Positions 1-13,308 of a stretch of DNA of 58,993 bases are shown here, piece by piece. The notes beneath the pieces are model-generated. The model did no database searches. It saw nothing but the letters and a program-made list of their open reading frames with translations, and was not told where the DNA came from. The stretch's first letter is position 1. Each line of letters opens with the position of its first letter. The DNA is taken from contig BRYA01000153.1 in NCBI GenBank assembly GCA_030267965.1, forward strand, positions 1 through 58,993, in the 5' to 3' direction. The position numbers and the translations under genes were made by a program. Source of the DNA: Triparma columacea. Lineage: Eukaryota > Sar > Bolidophyceae > Parmales > Triparmaceae.

Positions 1-43
1 ACCCTAACCCTAACCCTAACCCTAACCCTAACCCTAACCCTAA
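1..43. repeat. Telomere repeat (CCCTAA)7
   Basis: Seven perfect CCCTAA units run from base 2 to 43. This is the C-rich strand reading inward from a chromosome end, so the G-strand repeat is TTAGGG. The window therefore starts at, or within a collapsed copy of, the left telomere. Confidence 0.97.
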
Positions 44-97
44 CCCTTTACACCCTTTACACCCTTTACACCCTTTACACCCTTTACACCCTTTACA
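44..97. repeat. Telomere-proximal 9-bp variant repeat (CCCTTTACA)6
   Basis: Six perfect copies of CCCTTTACA (TGTAAAGGG on the other strand) abut the last CCCTAA unit with no spacer. The unit keeps the CCCT start of the telomere repeat but has a longer, different tail. It may be a telomerase-derived variant or the first element of the subtelomere. Confidence 0.9.
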
Positions 98-1010
98 AAC
101 TCTAACTTCACACACACCTTACTCTTAAACCAACCTTACCTTTACATACACCATTCAATCTTATACCCTTCTCTCTTCTACTCTCTCCTTAACTTCTCTC
201 ACTTCTCTCCAAAACTACACTCACACTCATTTAATTCATCTTCATACACATCAACTACACTTACACACACCATTTAACCTAATACCCTCCCATCTTCAAT
301 TCTCACTTCTCAACTCCTCTCACCTCTCAAAAAAACTACACTCACCCTCCTTTAATTCATTTCATACAAATCCACTACATTTACACACATACTCTTACAC
401 ACACTTTACCTTTACACATACCATTCAATCTTATATCCTCCTCTCTTCTACTCTCTCTCCTTATCTCCTCCCACTCCTTTAAAAAACTACACTCACTCTC
501 CTTTAATTCATCTTCATACACATCTACTACACTTACACACATAATTCCACCTTATACCCTCCTCTCCTCTACTCTCCCCCCTTAAATCCTCTCTCTCCTC
601 TCCACAACTACAACTACACTCCCTTTATTCATCCCCATACACATCTACTAAATTTCCATTATAATCACAAACCACTACTCTCACTCCATTCTCCCTTCTT
701 TTTTCTTTCCATATCCACCCTCACACTCATTTAAATTCATCCCATACACATCTACTACTCTTCCATTATACTCACAAACCACTACTCTAACTTCTTAACT
801 CTTCTCTCTCCTCTTTATAACTGCACTCACCCTCCTTTTATTCATCCCCTTACTTTACATCCACTACACTTCTATGATACTCACAAACCACTATAACACT
901 TTCTTAATTCTTCAAAACTCCATACACATTTACTACACTCCCACAATATTCACAAACCACTATAACAATGCAACAACTCTTCAAATTTTCATACATATCT
1001 ACTACCCAAC
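98..1010. repeat. Degenerate pyrimidine-rich subtelomeric tandem array
   Basis: This stretch is almost devoid of G on the plus strand. It repeats imperfect blocks of roughly 100-150 bp built from the same phrases: ACTACACTCAC, TTTAATTCATC, CATACACATCTACTAC, TTACACACA and, further in, ATTCACAAACCACTA. Divergence increases away from the telomere. I see no coding potential. Confidence 0.75.
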
Positions 1011-1346
1011 GTTCTGCGATTAAGTCAAAAAGTAACACTTATCGTATCCCGAACATACACACAAATGTCCATGTCAGTGTTTTTTTTTAGTTCATAGGGG
1101 TTTCAAAGCTGAGGCTTGGGAAACTAATTAAAGATTGGTTTTTATGTTACAAACAACAAATATTGGGTTTGTTTTGCTCCCAACTCCCTTTCCCGTCTCT
1201 ATCCCCTCTCCCCCCTTGTTCTCTTTGCCCCTTCCATCTCTCCCCCCCTTCCCTCCCTTCCCCCCCGGTCCCCCCCCCGGATTTTTGCCTCTCTTATGAA
1301 GGGGGCACTTATCCCTAGATACCTCCTCGTTTGTTTTGCCATTGGT
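1011..1346. other. Spacer between subtelomeric array and first gene
   Basis: Ordinary-composition sequence to about 1160, then a T/C-rich run with long C tracts to about 1290. It lies 3' of the giant minus-strand gene and probably holds its 3' UTR and polyadenylation region. No ORF or RNA gene is recognisable. Confidence 0.5.
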
Positions 1347-4300
1347 TTAGTTATTTTCTGAGGCCCAACTTGCCCTTCTTTCTTCCATCCTGCTTCGCCT
1401 CCTTTGGTGCCTAGTGCTTGCTGTTGTACCGTTGCTGTCCCAGTTGCTACTTTCGTTTTTGTCTACATAACTACTAGCCAAACTTGCTGTACTAGTTGAC
1501 AACTCAAAGGGGTTGTTTGGCATTTCGCTTGGGTCGTCATTGCTAATTTTTTGTATTGTCCTCTGCTTTGATCTCATCGAAAAAGCACGAGATCCTGGCG
1601 TCATCCAGGGTCTACCCACCATTGCATTTAAATTTTTCTGGCTCTTTTCCTTGGTGTTGCTTGTCCTTTTATTTCTGGAAATTGCTGCAGTTTTGTCAGC
1701 TCCTGGACTGTTTATTTTGGATATTGAAGCTATGGAGGCACTTGATCCTCCTGACGGGCTCCTTTCAGAGTCAAGTCTTCCTGACTCTGATAAAAGAGAG
1801 GCAACAGAGTACCGACGGGTGTTATCGTAAAGGTCAAGCTCAGACCCCTCCTCTGAGTCAGCGGTCCCTGGTAAGGATATTGCCTTTATAGGTTCTTGTT
1901 TCCCCTTTGCTACAGAGAATTTCCTTTCGGTCACATTCTCTCCTCCTTTCCTTGTTGAGTACAGCTTAATAACTGAGCTGGCTGTAGATATTTGCGACAG
2001 ATTCCCGGAGGAAGCTAAATGTTCGCTAGCATTTTGGCTCCTGTTGCTGGTGAGAATGTGAGTGAAAGCTTTCTTCTTCACTTCTCCTCTTCCTCCACCC
2101 TTGAACCCCATGCTGCCAGCCCTTCTGAAACTTGACATGTGATTGATATCACCAGCTCCTGACACCAGCTTTGAAGACGTAAAATACACATGTGTCAGCC
2201 CACACCTCTCGCTTATCTCCATGGCTGCCTTTGCGTGGGCCATGTAGATCATGTCTGTGTGATCCATGTAGATGTCATTGCTCGTCTTTTTTTGGGCACT
2301 GTAGTTTGAATGGACATCAGAACCACTAGATCCATAACTGTTTGACTGTGAATCCGATGAATCCAAATCTGAAGTTCCAACGTTTTTGACCTTAGGCCTT
2401 ACTTGGCCCCGCCTTGTCGGCCCCACAGAATTGTCTTTGGGACTTCCCCTTTGCTTGGGTGAGGATGAAGTAGGATTGTTGATGTTCATTATTCCAGCCG
2501 TTACTTTGCCAACATTGTGAAGCTTCTTCCTTCCGCTGATGGCTTTCTCAACTTGGGCCAGGTTCAAATACAGGTAGGCCATGCAGGATTGCATGTTGTG
2601 GTGACTTGCTATCCTGAGACCCTCCATCAACTTGGCAACGCACTTTTCCGGTCTATTCTTCGTCTTGAGGAGGAGAGCCCTGCAGAGCAGGGCCCAAGGC
2701 TTCGAGACAACTGCGACTATGCTCTTCTCGAAAGACTTAGTTACAGTCTCTGCGGCGTTATAGAAAGTTCCAATTTTGTAAGCGTCCAGGCACTCACTGT
2801 TTGCGCTCTTGAGCTTCTTGGACTGCTCCTTATCGAGTTGCAGCAGAGCTTCAACGAGTTGGTAGATGGGCAGGCTCATGAGCAAGCTTTCCACTGCATC
2901 TCTCGGGAAGGTGTTGCAATTTTTGCAGAGTTCAAGTGACCATGCAGCAGCAGAGTTGTAGAAGCCAAGCTTGATCTCCCTCTGGACGCCCGCAGAGGAA
3001 ATCAAGTAGCCGTCAGAGTCAATGTGGTACCTGAAACTTCTCCTTGTCTTGTCCCCATACAATTCATTGCTCAGCGCACTACTTTGCTCAACGAAGAAGT
3101 CGACCCAGTCCTCGTAGCAGTCCCCGTCAGGCTCAATTGCACCCTGTTGGTTAATCTCCACGTCCAGCTCCCAGAGGTAGGGAAGGAGGAAAACACAGAT
3201 CCTCTCAAAGATGGAGAAGTTCCGTGTTGCGATTGCTGTTCCCATCTCGTCCTTGATCATGTCGAGGGTGTCCCAGCCTTCCCCAATTTCAAAGGAGGTG
3301 AATGCGCAACCAGTCATGGCCATGCTCCACCAGTCAAGCTCCCTCTCCTCCCAGCACATGTCCCAGCTGGTATCAAATTGCTCGTTGCTTTGGTGCATGT
3401 CCCCGTTGAAGGCGTGCTTGATTGCGACGATGCAACTGTACATACCAAGGCAGTCCTGAGCGTCCAGCTCCATGCTGAGCCTTCCGCATTCCTGCAGACA
3501 GTATTCAACGATGCTGAACCATCTCATTGTCATACCAATGTTGGCAATGCCGCAGAGAACGTTAATTAGACTCCTTGTGCTGGTCCCCTCCCTATTAGCG
3601 AATCTTGACGCCTTCATGAGGCAGCTTACGTGGTTGGCGTGAAAATTGCCGCTCTGCATGTGGTAAAGGCTCGCAAGAGACAAGAATGCTTTTGACACGG
3701 TGCTGTTCTTTTCCATTTTCTCGTCTGTCATGGAGAGAGCATCCGTAATGACATTGTGCTGAAGATTCCTCTTGGCAAGAATCGTCACAAAACTCTTGTT
3801 GTAAAGGGTCTCCAGGTACATCCCAGGGTTGTGGTTGATGACATGGTGGCCATGCAGCTTTATGCAAGTCTCAAAGTGGTAGATGCTCATATTGACATTG
3901 CCAGTCGCGTACCTTGCGGTGCCTGCTTGGAAGTGCAGGTGTGCCTGCTCCTTGGCAGTTGACTTGAACCTATTTCCTGGCAGGTACCTTTTGCCTAGCA
4001 ACTCAGTCATGGACATTGCCATCTCGACAAATTTGATGCAGCTGTCATACATGTTATTGGCTAATGCGAAGTCTACGGCCAGGACAGCATAATGGGCTGC
4101 CTGCTGGTACTCCAACGCACTGTGATAGTGTTTGGCGATGCTGCCAAAGTGGGGCGAGAGGTCGTCTGCATAGTAAATCTCGAAGTACTGAGCGCAACTG
4201 CGGTGGATTTGCTTGTTGGTGTCTACAAGCGCGCTGCTGTACACTGCCTCCTGAACATAAGTGTGACAAAAGTGCAGTGTATCCTTCCCCTCTCCAGTGA

Positions 4301-7300
4301 ATTCCAAGAACCTCTTCCTCACCAACTCCCTCATGTCCTTGTCCAACGTGGTTAACATGTCAGTGTTTGGGTGGATGGCAACAAGCATCTCAAGTTTGAA
4401 TTGCTTCCCAATCGCTGCAGCTGTGCGCAGCAAGTACTGCTGACTTGGGGAGAGGGAGTCAACCCTGCTTGCTATCAAGGCTTCAATCCTCTCAGGGACT
4501 GCCAGAGTGTCCTTACTCTCAACGGTCACATGTCCACCGTCCCTCAACAAAATTCCGGCATCCCCCATGCTACCGATGAACTCTTGCACATATAGAAAGT
4601 TTCCTCCTGCCCGCTTCTCAACCAGCCTCAATAAATCCTCGCTAACTTCAGAGCAATCAAGCAAGTGACAGATGTGCTCATGCAGCCCCTCCCTGTCTAT
4701 CACACCGAGCAGGATGCAAACAGTCATTTTCTCAAGGACTAGCCTTTGGAAGAGCATTTCCATGGAACCGTCTGCTGACATGTGCGCTTCGGTAAATTTT
4801 CCGCTTCCCATTGGGCTCCCATTTAATCCATCTGAATGTTGACTAGGGATGTGAAGCTGATGGGAGTGGCCGTTGTGATTGTCTCCTCCGCCGTGATGAC
4901 CGTGGTGACCATGGTGACCGTGATGGCGCTGGTGACCGTGGTGGCCGTGGTGACTGTGGTGACTGTGGTGACCTTGGTGACCGTGGTGACTGTGGTGGCC
5001 TTGGTTATTTTGCTGGTGGATATGAGGGCCTGTATCCTCTTCTGTGTGCTTGGTAATTGCTCTCTTGTGGTTCATGACATTAGGGACAATATTGTTCCTT
5101 TCTCTTACAACCTCAATGTCCCCATCCCCGGAGAATCCTCCAGCAAGCAAGGCCTTGCTGCTTCCAAGTTGGGCCTGGACCCTTCTCAAACTGCCCCTCT
5201 TGGGGCCAAGACCACCCCCTGCACTCAGCCTCCTGTTGGGCACAGCCTTTATGGAGGAGGCGCCATTGGCATTTTTTATGCTCGCCTCTCTCTTCTTCTT
5301 TTCCTTTTCTGACCTCTCTTTCCTCTCCTTCGCGGACTTCTCCCTCCTTTCCTTCCATGATGATTCTTTTCCACTTTTCTCTCGCTTGCTGTTGCCGAGC
5401 ATGTCCTTTGCTGATGCTAGCCACTTCCCGCTTTGACTGTTGGAAGACCAAATGTCAAATTTGATCTTATTTATACTTTTGGTCCTGTGTCCGCTCTTCA
5501 GCACCTGGGTACCAATTGTGCTACTCGTGTGACTGACTGGCTCCACATCTCTGATGCTTGAGTCAAGAGAAGGCAAAGCACCCGGCATGAACTCAGAGAA
5601 ACTCTTGTGGGCACTGATATGCGGCTCATCAGCTTCAGGTCCGCCAATGTCCATCTCCCCACCAACTCCGCTTCTAGTGGTCAAGATGAACCACATGTTG
5701 ACGCTGTCACAGCACCTGAGAAGGAGCTCAAAGCTCATAGTATCCAACCAATGGATATTCTCAATGATGAAGACAATCTTCTTGTGAGCCTTGGCGTAGC
5801 CCTCGAGGACCTTCATAAGAAAGTCAATTGTTAGGCTGTTCTTCGCCTCTCCCCTAAGTTCTCCTGTGTACTCAGTCTCTGGGTAGTTCCAGTTTAGGAC
5901 GCAATTCAAGAGTGGTAAATACCGTTCACAATCCTCCCTGCCCACACACTCAATAACCTGGGCCTTGAAGTGTTCTTTGTCCTCCCTCTCAGCAGATGCT
6001 ACACTAGCAGAGTCGTGATTTCTCATGTGGTCCTTTCTCCTGCTCACTTTTAGGTTGACGTTATCCATTTCCTTCTCCTTGATCAACATCAAGTCAGAGA
6101 AAATCCTCTTGAAGACATAGAAGGGATTGGCACTCTCCAGGTCGCTGCAGTCACTCTGCAAGATCTTGAAGTAGCTACTCATCGTCTTTGAGAGATCAGT
6201 GTAGATGCTCTTCACAAGGGCGCTCTTTCCCATGCCTGCAGCAGCCTCAATTAGAATAGGGCTGATGCACTTCCCAATCTTTGTTCTGAACCCGTTAGCC
6301 GCCTTCATAATCAAGGTGAACTCCTCTTTCCTTCCAACCAGGGGGGCATCTGACCCGGCTATCATCTCATTGAGGTGCAGATCCATGCCAAGAACAGAAT
6401 TTCTTCCGCCGACATTCCCCCCTTTTAAAGCTCCCAAGCTTGACCTCCTCCGTTCCCTTGACTTGCCCACCTGGTCTGCCATCTTACGGAATTCTGGACT
6501 GAGTGGGTCTAACCTTACCAGCACAAGGACACTCTTTTCATACTCAAAGGTCGCCCCCATATTCTCAAATGCGGCCATGCTGTGCCTGCACCTGTTGATT
6601 CTAACCCCCATAGTCGCAGCCCTGTTGATTTGAGCCAGCTCAGTGTCACACACAGCCATGGCATACGTATTGCTGGAAAGGCTAGCAATGCTAGAGGCTG
6701 CTTCCAGGACAGCAGTCACGTCAGACTCTGAGGCGCCGAAGGCAATCTTTAGCCTCACCTCTGCAATCATCACCCAGGGCTTGCAGACAGGAAACTTCTT
6801 GAAGCTCTTCAGGCTCTTTATCCACTTCTTGGCTAGGAAGAGCAAGTCTGTTGCATTGACCCCAGCATGCTGATGATGCTCCCCTGTATTTCTTTCAGTG
6901 TTATTTATGGTAACAACTCTACTATAGGCTTCAACTGCTGTGCAGCAACCCCAGTATGCCGTCTCAAAGTGCCACCAATACGCAGAGCTTGGTGTCCTCC
7001 CCTGCAGAATTTTAAGAACTGCACTAATAGCCTCTTCCCCATCTTCGGTGTGCATGGAATATGACGCAGCTGTCGCACCTATGGACATTGCGTCCAAATC
7101 CTTACGCAAGCTGGTGGAGTTGTCCTCCACCCGAACAACTGCTGTGGAGAGAAGCTCCCTCACATTTATGCTCAATGGGCTTTGGCCCTTGCTGAACATC
7201 TCTTCGGAGTTCCCAAAGGTAGCGACTTCCATACTCTTCTTTTCCTCTGCAATATCTTCCATGTGTGTGAAGTGCTCTATGACAGACTTGAAAGACCCTG

Positions 7301-10300
7301 CCCTGGCTTCAAGAAGCAAGAGGAGGTTGCTGAACAGCTCCTTCAAATATTCTTCAGCTATGTCCTCGCATTGCTTCAGATCTTCCTTACAACATTCCAT
7401 AGCAGCCTTCAACTGCCCAACTTGCATCATTGCAGTGAGCCTTTCTGCCTCGGCACTAAACCACCTTCTGAAGTTCCCATTTTGCAGCAGGAAGCCATTG
7501 CTACACTCCTCATAGAGGACCAGGCTATCCAGGATGTTACCGCTGCTGGAAAGGAGGTTAGCCCTAGCAAAAATGTAGCAATTCCTGCTTAGTGGGTTGT
7601 CAAGAACATCAACTAGGGGCTCAATTTTTGATAGGTACCTCTCGGCATCTTCAAACTTGCCCAAGGACGTAAAACTTGTTGCCAAGTCTGCCATCCCCAT
7701 CAAGAGCTCATCAGTGACGCCTGCACGGCAGCCTTCCTTCACCTGCATATAGTTGCAGTACATGTACATTTTGGGGTGTTGCTTATTGAGGTATGCCATC
7801 TGCTGCCAGATTTTTGCCACGAGAACATGTATGTTGGCCTCTTTTGTGTTTAACGTAACCTTTTTGGCTATCTGGTCGGGGGGATTCCAGTGTGCGCTTA
7901 TCTTAGCCTTCAGCACTGCTGCCTTGTGCTTGAGAGTTCCCCTCTGTACAATTCTTTGCCCAAGGATTTGAAGGGCCCTTTCAAAACAGAGTTGCTTCAC
8001 CAGTGGGGTTGAAAGGCACAGGCCAAGCATAAAGTGCAGATGGCCATCCTCATGCTGAAGGGAGTCGAAACCACGAAGGGGGGACCTCCTAGTTTCTAGG
8101 CCATGGCTAACCTCAATAAGGTTGAAGTACATCCTACTTGCGTCCCTTGTTGCACCGTGCTTCATTGCAGAGTTTCCAGCCAGCATATAACTAATTCTTG
8201 CCTCCTGCAAATTCCCACAGTTACTGTACAATTTCGCCAGCTCGTGATGCTGAAACTCTGAAAAGGCCTTGCTGCTCTTGATGCTGCGCTTCTTAATGAG
8301 GCTGGCAGCAAGTTTGTTGGCTAAACGGAAGTGCTTCTCAGGGAGAAGCCTCATGGCACAGTCATAGACAAACTTGTGCTTAAACCTTATTGTAAAACTC
8401 TTAATGGCATCCAACTTCTGCCCCTCCTTAAGCACCTCGCTAATGCTTAGCCTCCCCTTGCTTCTATTGAGGCTGTTTTGGCTCCTGGTTGAGCTCCTGG
8501 TAAAGCTTGTGCTTGTGCTTGTGGTCATGCTCGTGGTCATGCTTGTGGTCAAGCCCTCTAACCCTTCCGCCATGTCCAGATGTCCATCGAGGAATCCCAT
8601 AGAAACTAGATCGGTGAAATGTCTATACATATGGGTGTCTGATATTTCAACCACAGACATGCCACTAAACCTCGGCTTGTTATCTACATTTGTTGGCTTG
8701 GCAGTCCTTTCACCCCCACTCAACAGCTTCTTCCTTTCTTCTCCCACAGCATCCACGAGCTGCTTTGCATTCTTGATTGCACTGCCCATAACTGCAGCGT
8801 AGCCCAGGAGCAATCTCTTCTCCTTATCCATGTTGACAAGGCGTCGCTCGAGGAGCCTCTTCAAGAGGGGGAGTCCGTTGTCTTCTTTAGTTGAGTAGAA
8901 AGTCTTGATCTCGCTAGGTCCGCTCATGAAGTTCATCAACTGAGAATTTATCATGTTGCCTGCAAGATATCCCTTGGGGTCTAGGCAGAAGAAGAAGCTG
9001 ATCTTGGTCCCTACGCCGGAGATACCCTCAAAGACATAAACCCCAAACTTCAGCTGCATCCTCACAACGTTAGGGTTATTGGAGCTCTTTGTGTTGGTGG
9101 TAGAGGTCATCCCCATCACTATTGTGTCTTTTTGAGCAAGCTTCCTCCAAGTGTAGACGTACACAAGATCCCTGTTGTAGCAAGGGGGGGGGAACTTGTA
9201 CTTGATTTGCACCACCTCGCTATGGTCATTGATCCTTGCAAGTTTCTCTCCTGACAGCACAGCCGGCTTTGTTGTGCTGAGCATATGAGAAGTGCTAGTA
9301 ATAAATGCCAAGCACTCATCGGGGCTTGCGTTCTCAGCTGTTGTTTCGCTCTTCGCTTGCCAAAGGCTGCCGTTGTCTTTCTTGACAAAGTAATTACAAC
9401 CTCCATGGCTGCTCACGTGCCCCCAATCGCTGTTCTTTTCGTCTCTCCTGGTCATGTCGTAGTAGGTGTTGAGCTGCTGCTTCTCTGCAGCTGTGTGTTC
9501 ATCCTTACACTGTTCCACCTCCCTTACAGCAACCATAATTGCTTTGTGCTTTTCCCTGCTCATACCTGAGGTATCTCCTCCTTGTGAGGGGGTTATTTCA
9601 CCAATCAGCAATGTGTCAAGGGTGTTTCTCAAGAGCTTTGATTCTGGGTTGTTTGTAAGAAATTGCTCCATTTCCTTGGAAACTTTATTCCTCTGCTCTG
9701 TTTCGCTCGGACCTCTCTTGGCCAAGATATCGAGCTCCTTATTTGTTTGTGCCTGGAACAAGTCGGGTTTTATAACTTGCTGTTTTCCTCCCAAGTCTGC
9801 AGGTGACAAGGATGTCTCACGATCGGCTTTTTTGTTTCTCTTTTGTGTCCCTTCCTTGTCCCTAAAAATGGGAAAGTTGCGCTTTGCTGCTTGCGTGAGC
9901 AACTTGGCTCCGCCAAAAAGTGCCCTCCTAACCATTGTGGAATGGGGGTCAATCTTGACTCTTGACCCTACAGGGCTACTTTGCAAAGTGAATAAACTCT
10001 TTGCCCGTAACTTTGGAGAAGGTTGACCCTTCACTTCAGTGCCAGAGACTGTACCTTCCAGGGAGGACATAGGGTCGCTTTCTAAGAGACTCTTAAGCTC
10101 GTCTTGCCCCTTGAGGAGGATACTGTGCTCAGGGTTTTCTACAACCTCCCGTAAAAGTTCTACTGCAAGAAAGGTGAATCCCCTGCTCACGGCAACAAGT
10201 CGGCCGTGGAATTCCGGGCTAATAATCTTTCTGGGGATCATTGTTGAAGCCAACCTTAAAAGGTCTGCTGGAGAGAGACATTGGAGCACTTCTTTCCTTC

Positions 10301-12439
10301 CTCTTGTAGACTTGTTCACAACCCAGTTGTAGTCTGCAATGTGATTCCTTGTCACTGGGCGTGTAGTGCAAACAAACATGACTCCCTTTTGCATCGTGCA
10401 TAGCCTCCTTAAAAGCTTCCATGAGGATACATCCATCCACTGAAGGTCTTCAATCACAAGGACTGTTGCGCCAACCCTCTTTAAAAGTTGTCTGGTGAAC
10501 ATTTCGAATAGCTCAAGCTTCAGGGTGAGGATTCCAGCAGCTCCCATGTTTTTCTCCTCATTCTCAATCATTGTCAGTGTCTCTTTACTGTTCAAGATCT
10601 CGTAGGACGATCCTCTGCGCTCCTCGGCCCCCAAAATTGTGGCTTTCCTCCCTAGTGCTTTCTGAATCACTATCCCTCCTGTGCCTCTCACTAGGGGACT
10701 GTTTCTCTGCTGCCTGTCAGGCACGATGTCATGGAGCCAAACCAAAGCCCTGGGCTTCTCAGTATCATTCAGAGGGAGCAAATCTACGATGGAGTCGATC
10801 TCATCATCGTTGTTCTCTAGGCCCCCTGCCTCAATCAAGAAGGCAATGACATCCTTCCAGATGCTCCATGGGTTGTGCATCAGTGACTCCTCAGTGTTGA
10901 CTCGGACATGGGTAAGCATGACCTTTGATGCCAGGTTGAGTGCAACATCCGCTACGGCAGACTTCCCATATCCACCCTTGGACTCCAAAAATGTGAAGGT
11001 AGCATCGTTAGAAAGAAGGAGAGACTCCATCCTTCGGAAGAGAAGGTTCTGCAAAGCTGTCCTTCCAAATACTGAGCTCTTGGAGTAGACATCAGCGCAT
11101 GCTGGAGTCAAAATATCGTTGCAGACCATCCACTTTGTGCTGCTGTGCAGCCTCTTGTTGTTGGAGATTGCTAAGTGTAATGGATTTTCATGTGCGCTAG
11201 CCCTTGTCTCGACCTCGTCATTCTCAGCAACTGTCATCAAGTGCTGCTGGCTCCCTTTCTCATTGGTCAAGAGAGTGCTTGTCTTCTTGGCACTGGAAGA
11301 AACCGCCTGTGATGCCTCTAAGTCTCCCCTGAGTGTTGCTCTATTTAGTTTTCTTGCCTCTTCTTTTTCCTTCTCCATCTCAAGTACCTCTTCTTGGTAG
11401 TCATCCTCGCTGTCATATTCTGAGTCTTTGTCCTCGATATTTCCCTCCATAGAAGTAAGCTTCGTGAGCATGGAATAATCAGTCTCGTCAGTCAGATCGC
11501 AGCCATCGATGTGGAGGTAAACTCCACTTCCAACTTTCCTCTTTTTCATAGTTTGAACAAAGTGGGCGATGGATCGGACAATGTGACCGTGGGGGAGAAT
11601 ACTCCCATTGACTCCAATCCTCCAGTTGATGTCCCCGTGGTGGACGACAGCTCGAAAGGAGTCTGTGAGCTTGGCCTGTAGCAAGGCTTTCTTGAGCCTA
11701 CAGCACAGGTACGCCACGACTTCAGGCTTTCTCTCAGCCTTCCATGAAATCTGTAAAGCCTTGTGGTCAAGGGAACAGTGCAGGATCGAGCCACCAACCT
11801 TTCCAATCTCTCTCTCAGTTATATCAATTGCCTTCCTGGCCATCTTGAATATGACAAAATTAGAAGGGACTTTTGGGAGTCTCGCGGATTCCACCTTCAT
11901 CCCTGCAAAGGTTAGCAATGTATCTGACTTGAGGCCAATGTACATGAAGTTCAAAGAGGTGCTTTTCCAGATACCACTGAGATTCTGGACTGAGGTGCCA
12001 GCTTTCACGAAGTCTTGAACATCGGGCAGGCAACACTTGAGCAAGAATTTATTGCATTGTGTAAGCTCTTTGTCGTTCATGAACCTGCGAATGAAGGCTA
12101 TGGGCATGGCTATGCCAGGGTTTAGACTCTTGCTCGTTCCAAGGTGAAGGAAGAAGAGAGCCTTGGGTGTGTCAGGATGGTAGTGGTCAGTATAGTCATC
12201 TTCTGTCATAGGCTTGATGCTGTGGTTCTTCTCGAGGTGGGCCATGGCAGAAGAGATTTCAAGGACGGATTTCGTCATGATGATCCTTGCCTTCTCCCCT
12301 GATGCATTGGCAGTGTCCTCTGATGTGTCGACTATAGCAAGGCATTCTAACAAAGGCTCCCCAGTAGCGAGAAAGCATGAAGAGGGTATGGACTTGGTTG
12401 ACAAGCAGACTTCTCCAGCTGACACTCCGACTGACCTCA
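1347..12439 (-). CDS. Giant sAC-like protein: degenerate cyclase pair plus two NTPase/TPR modules (main exon)
   Basis: One uninterrupted frame of about 3,700 codons resembling soluble adenylyl cyclase (ADCY10 family). Residues are numbered from the GTG at 12494. About 20-85 match the second half of a C1 cyclase domain (VGVSAGEV, then FLATGEP). About 110-335 match a C2 domain, but I see no metal-binding Asp pair and the WIGDSVN-type catalytic segment is altered. The first NTPase has Walker A GGYGKSA at 507-513 and Walker B VLVIED at 678-683. The second has Walker A GMGKSA near 2086 and Walker B VFIIEN near 2242. Helical, TPR-like regions follow each NTPase. A His-rich tract lies near 2495-2545, and Ser/Thr-rich runs lie near 1315-1340 and at the C-terminus. 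An in-frame stop directly precedes the GTG, so the gene must start at a later ATG (12278) or, more likely, be spliced. The acceptor CATTACAG at 12440-12447 fits, in phase, the donor at 12988. Likely an enzymatically inactive or regulatory sAC relative. Confidence 0.8.
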
Positions 12440-12988
12440 CTGTAATGAAACGAGCGACGTTGCGGTTGCAGGTTAGAATTTTTGGGTCACGCACTCATGC
12501 TTGTATCGCATAAACGTTTGCGACGCTTCTGCTGTCGATAAGTGAAAGCTGGTACATTTATTGCTCTCTCTCTTGTGTCGCCAAGTGTTGTGAGCGTCGC
12601 AAGTGTCGCAAGCGTCCGCAAGTTGTCACAAGTGTTGCAAGCGTCGCAAGTGTCCGCAAACGTTGCAAGTGTCCGCAAGCGCCGCAAGCGTCGACAAGCG
12701 TCGCAAGTGTCCGCAAGTGTCGCAAGTGTCGCAAGCATCGCAAGTGTCCGCAAGCGTCGCAAGTGTCCGCAAGCGTCGCAAGTGTCCGCAAGCGTCGCAA
12801 GTGTCGCAAGTGTCGCAAGCGTCGCAAGTGTCGCAAGTGTCGCAAGTGTCCCAAGTGTCCCAAGTGTCCCAAGTGTCGCAAGTATCGCAAGTGTCCCAAG
12901 TGTCGCAAGTGTCGCAAGTGTCGCAAGTGTCGCAAGTGTCGCAAGTGTCCCAAGTATTTCTAACCCACCAACGCTCTCTCGGTCTCAC
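12440..12988. other. Putative intron of the giant sAC-like gene
   Basis: On the minus strand the stretch begins GTGAGACCG and ends CATTACAG. Both sides join in phase (one base plus two bases form Val). Most of its length is the 9-bp minisatellite listed separately. Confidence 0.5.
12590..12957. repeat. Minisatellite 1, 9-10 bp unit (TGTCGCAAG)n
   Basis: About 370 bp of head-to-tail TGTCGCAAG units with TGTCCGCAAG, CGTCGCAAG and TGTCCCAAG variants. It is purest from about 12790 to 12950. All frames are open on both strands, giving spurious repetitive ORFs. It lies in the putative intron of the giant sAC-like gene. Confidence 0.95.
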
Positions 12989-13308
12989 CTGGATTCACAC
13001 TGCCAGAAAAGTGCTCATCGTGGAGAAGATGTTCCAAGAAGGCAACGAAATTTTGCACGACTCCTTCAGCTTTGACGAACCCGCTACCTCCTGTCTGTCG
13101 TGTCGGAAGGTCGCCCTCGATGAAAACGACCGTCATCACGAAAGAGTGGGAGGCTGCCAGGAACGGACTGGCGGAAACAATATCACCGCCGAAGTCCACA
13201 ACTGTATCACGAACAAGCGAGATGTCATCGCCGTCAACACTATCGGAGATACAGATGGAGCAACTCAAAGCGAACCCTGTCTTGTGCCCATCTCCAAGAA
13301 TTTTAAGG
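12989..13308 (-). CDS. Probable upstream exon of the giant sAC-like gene (degenerate C1 first half)
   Basis: A minus-strand frame of about 106 codons, bounded by the acceptor CGCTCATGGCAG (the intron 3'-end style used elsewhere in this window) and the donor CCAG/GTGAG. It joins the main exon in phase. A segment containing FGGDIV could correspond to the GGDVVKF part of a C1 domain, which is the half missing from the main exon. The catalytic FVDISG-type and GDAL-type Asp motifs are not apparent, so this C1 would be inactive. The plus strand also has an open frame here, so RNA evidence would decide. Confidence 0.4.

Noticed and set aside
1513..12018. Many plus-strand ORFs of 70-190 codons opposite the giant gene
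   Set aside because: They are antisense shadows with no recognisable domains; the minus frame is continuous and has clear motifs.
12440..12494. GTG start at 12494 for the giant sAC-like protein
   Set aside because: A stop codon directly precedes it and GTG initiation is not expected in a nuclear gene; splicing at 12439 is a better explanation.
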